DNA from: Ceratorhiza oryzae-sativae
Lineage: Eukaryota > Basidiomycota > Agaricomycetes > Cantharellales > Ceratobasidiaceae
Length of the DNA stretch: 64,000 nucleotides
Assembly: GCA_030998015.1 (NCBI GenBank)
Contig: JARWMV010000040.1
Coordinates: forward strand, 62,001-126,000
Direction: 5' to 3'
Shown: positions 62,731 through 64,000 of the stretch, piece by piece
Position numbering within the stretch: the first letter of the stretch is position 1
How the letters are laid out: the number at the start of each line of letters is the position of its first letter
Notes under the pieces: generated by a model
The model's input: only the letters and a program-made list of their open reading frames with translations
What the model was told of the DNA's origin: nothing
The model's database searches: none
Made by a program: the position numbers and the translations under genes

Positions 62731-63943
62731 CTAATTCTTGCGCTCGAGCCCTCTAGGTCGCTCTTTGACGACAAACTTGTTCCCGTCGCGGTCAGCCGAT
62801 TTGCGCGTGCGGCGGCCTTTGGTGAGCCAGCCCCAGACTGAACGTGGGTGCTTTCCTCCCTTGGATTTACCTCGCCCGCCTCCGTGGGGGTGATCGCACC
62901 TGAGCAACCAGGGTGAGTGAGGACGGGCCAAGTTGAATGGACACTCACGCATTCATCGCGACACCGCGGACATGCGGGCGCTTGCCCAGCCATCTGCTTC
63001 GGCCGGCCTTGCCCAGATTGCGCCCCTTCCAGTCGGCGTTGCTGACTTTGCCGATGGTGGCGACACAGCGCTGCATGATGTTGCGAACTTCGCCGCTCTG
63101 GAGGCGAACCTGGGTCCAGAGGCCCTTGTCGTCGTGGGCCACCACCTGGCCGAATGCGCCTGCTGACCGGACTAGCATCGCGCGGCCGGTGGGGGAGAGT
63201 GCAATGGCGTGGATGAGTGTGCCCGCGGGGATGAGTCTGAGGGGAAGGACGTTGCCCGGTTTGAGCGTGCGCGTGCGCAGGACGCCGAGCGAGAGGCTGG
63301 CGGATGCATTAGCGGCGGCGATGTCGCTCGCGTCGGGAGCCGCCGACAGCGCGACCTGGGGCGACGCCGGGGCGGCAAGAGCCTTGAGCGAGCGCTTGGT
63401 CGGGGCTGGCGAATCGACAAAGCCTTCGATCAGGCCAGACGGGATTCCACTCCGGAAGCTCTCGACGACGTCGCCGGCGCGCAGCCCATCGCAGGCGAGG
63501 ATGTAGCTCCAGGGCTGGGCCGACCCAGGGTCCCTGGCCTTGATGAGAGCAATGTGCGCGCTTCGTCCGGGATCGTACTCGATGCGGACGACGTCGTGGG
63601 GGCCGGGCGTGGTGCGCATAAAGTCGACGATGCGCAGTCGCTGCCGGTGGCCACCCCCCCGGGAGCGGACGACGACACGGCCGCCGCGCCCTCGGCCGGC
63701 CTTTTCGCGCTTGGCGACGGTGAGCGCACGCAGCGGCCGACCCTGGAACAGGTGGGGTGAGACAGGCAGGCGCAGGTGTCGGAGCGAGGGCGTGACCGGC
63801 TTGTACGTCTTGAACTGCGTCGACGAGCCCTGCACTGGCGGCGACAGCGTAGACGGCGGGCGCTTCGGGACGTTTGGCTTGGCGAGTGCTGCCGCCGTCG
63901 TCGAAAAGGCCCGGCCGAGGCCAGGCAAGAGGCGGGAGAGCAT
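62731..63943 (-). CDS. RML2: Mitochondrial large-subunit ribosomal protein uL2m
   Basis: Two exons: 63,943-62,949 and 62,899-62,731, joined over a 49-bp GTGAGT...CAG intron, giving 387 residues. The start [20 protein letters not shown] is an Arg/Ala/Ser-rich mitochondrial presequence. Then [40 protein letters not shown] and VDFMR, the RNA-binding N-domain, [16 protein letters not shown] (OB fold), a SH3-like part with [20 protein letters not shown], and [13 protein letters not shown] running across the splice into [14 protein letters not shown], the conserved loop that reaches the peptidyl transferase centre. A low-complexity Ala/Ser insert of about 45 residues (around residue 180-225) is typical of fungal forms. 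It assembles in the mitochondrial large ribosomal subunit. High GC and many CpG contrast with the repeats to the left. Confidence 0.95.
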
Positions 63944-63957
63944 GGAAGATTGCGGGC

Positions 63958-63986
63958 GGTCACGTGCAGGCTCGCACGGTCACGTG
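63958..63986. promoter_or_regulatory. Twin GGTCACGTG boxes upstream of RML2
   Basis: GGTCACGTG at 63,958-63,966 and again at 63,978-63,986, starts exactly 20 bp apart, 15 and 35 bp upstream of the RML2 start codon. CACGTG is the E-box bound by bHLH factors such as Cbf1/Tye7-type proteins in fungi. The spacing puts both on the same face of the helix. Confidence 0.6.
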
Positions 63987-64000
63987 TGGCGAGACGGACT

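Noticed and set aside
63209..63760. 183-codon plus frame opposite RML2
   Set aside because: High GC leaves the antisense open; the minus strand is clearly uL2m.
1..64000. CRISPR arrays, tRNA and rRNA genes, bacterial operons
   Set aside because: Looked for and not seen; the window is eukaryotic and no cloverleaf or rRNA segment was noticed by eye. A tRNAscan or Infernal run would settle it.

Overview
The window looks like a repeat-rich island in an agaricomycete (basidiomycete) nuclear genome, running into ordinary gene space at its right end. Evidence for this is the many short (about 45-60 bp) GT-AG introns, chromodomain Ty3/gypsy elements, a Kyakuja-Dileera-Zisupton (KDZ) transposase with its cysteine cluster, a many-exon hAT transposase, and strong CpG depletion outside the right-hand genes. 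A Rhizoctonia-like (Cantharellales) source is a guess, not something the sequence proves.

Layout. (1) 1-18,430: a decayed chromovirus integrase (about 900-1094 and 16,828-18,430) has been hit by a solo LTR (1095-1649 plus 16,069-16,822, target duplication ATCTA), a 121-bp hAT-type MITE (16,915-17,035, duplication CATAGTAC) and a 381-bp solo LTR (17,215-17,595, duplication GTTGA). Inside the first solo LTR sits a full-length 14.4-kb Ty3/gypsy element of the same LTR family in the opposite orientation (1650-16,063, duplication AGGTC). This giant element has 1.3-kb LTRs, an unusually long gag region with a collagen-like Gly-X-Y tract, PR-RT-RNaseH-IN-chromodomain, and about 3 kb of extra coding sequence between integrase and the 3' LTR, including a small membrane protein in the position of env. 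(2) 18,431-25,765: dispersed short repeats, a Tc1 element with about 214-bp inverted repeats (20,105-21,692), a 12-bp-type minisatellite, and minus-strand exons of a JmjC/cupin-like protein. (3) 25,766-39,510: two copies (A plus strand, B minus strand) of a second chromovirus family with 374-376 bp LTRs, both inserted in what looks like one host or element gene on the minus strand. (4) 39,516-51,618: a 63-bp minisatellite, a KDZ transposase gene with CxC zinc cluster (minus), a multi-exon hAT transposase (plus) and an unassigned plus-strand gene. (5) 51,619-59,086: copy C of the second chromovirus family, inserted exactly on a splice donor and itself broken by a 519-bp solo LTR. (6) 59,087-60,170: tail of the interrupted gene and an inverted second copy of the minisatellite repeat. 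(7) 60,230-64,000: CpG-rich gene space with a conserved KFFDEL-type nuclear protein gene and the gene for mitochondrial ribosomal protein uL2m (RML2), the latter with twin CACGTG boxes.

How the parts relate. The second chromovirus family shows a consistent expression plan in three copies: a self-complementary primer site of the Tf1 type, an upstream zinc-knuckle ORF, gag, and pol starting on an ATGA overlap with the gag stop. Most damage in the window (split gag, lost chromodomain reading, a ruined RT active site, a stop in the hAT first exon, LTR divergence in the giant element) falls on CpG positions, which points to cytosine methylation and deamination as the main inactivating force. The giant element is different: its LTRs differ by only about 1 percent, yet its frames are broken by about ten one-base losses, mostly in short homopolymers, which may be assembly errors rather than biology.
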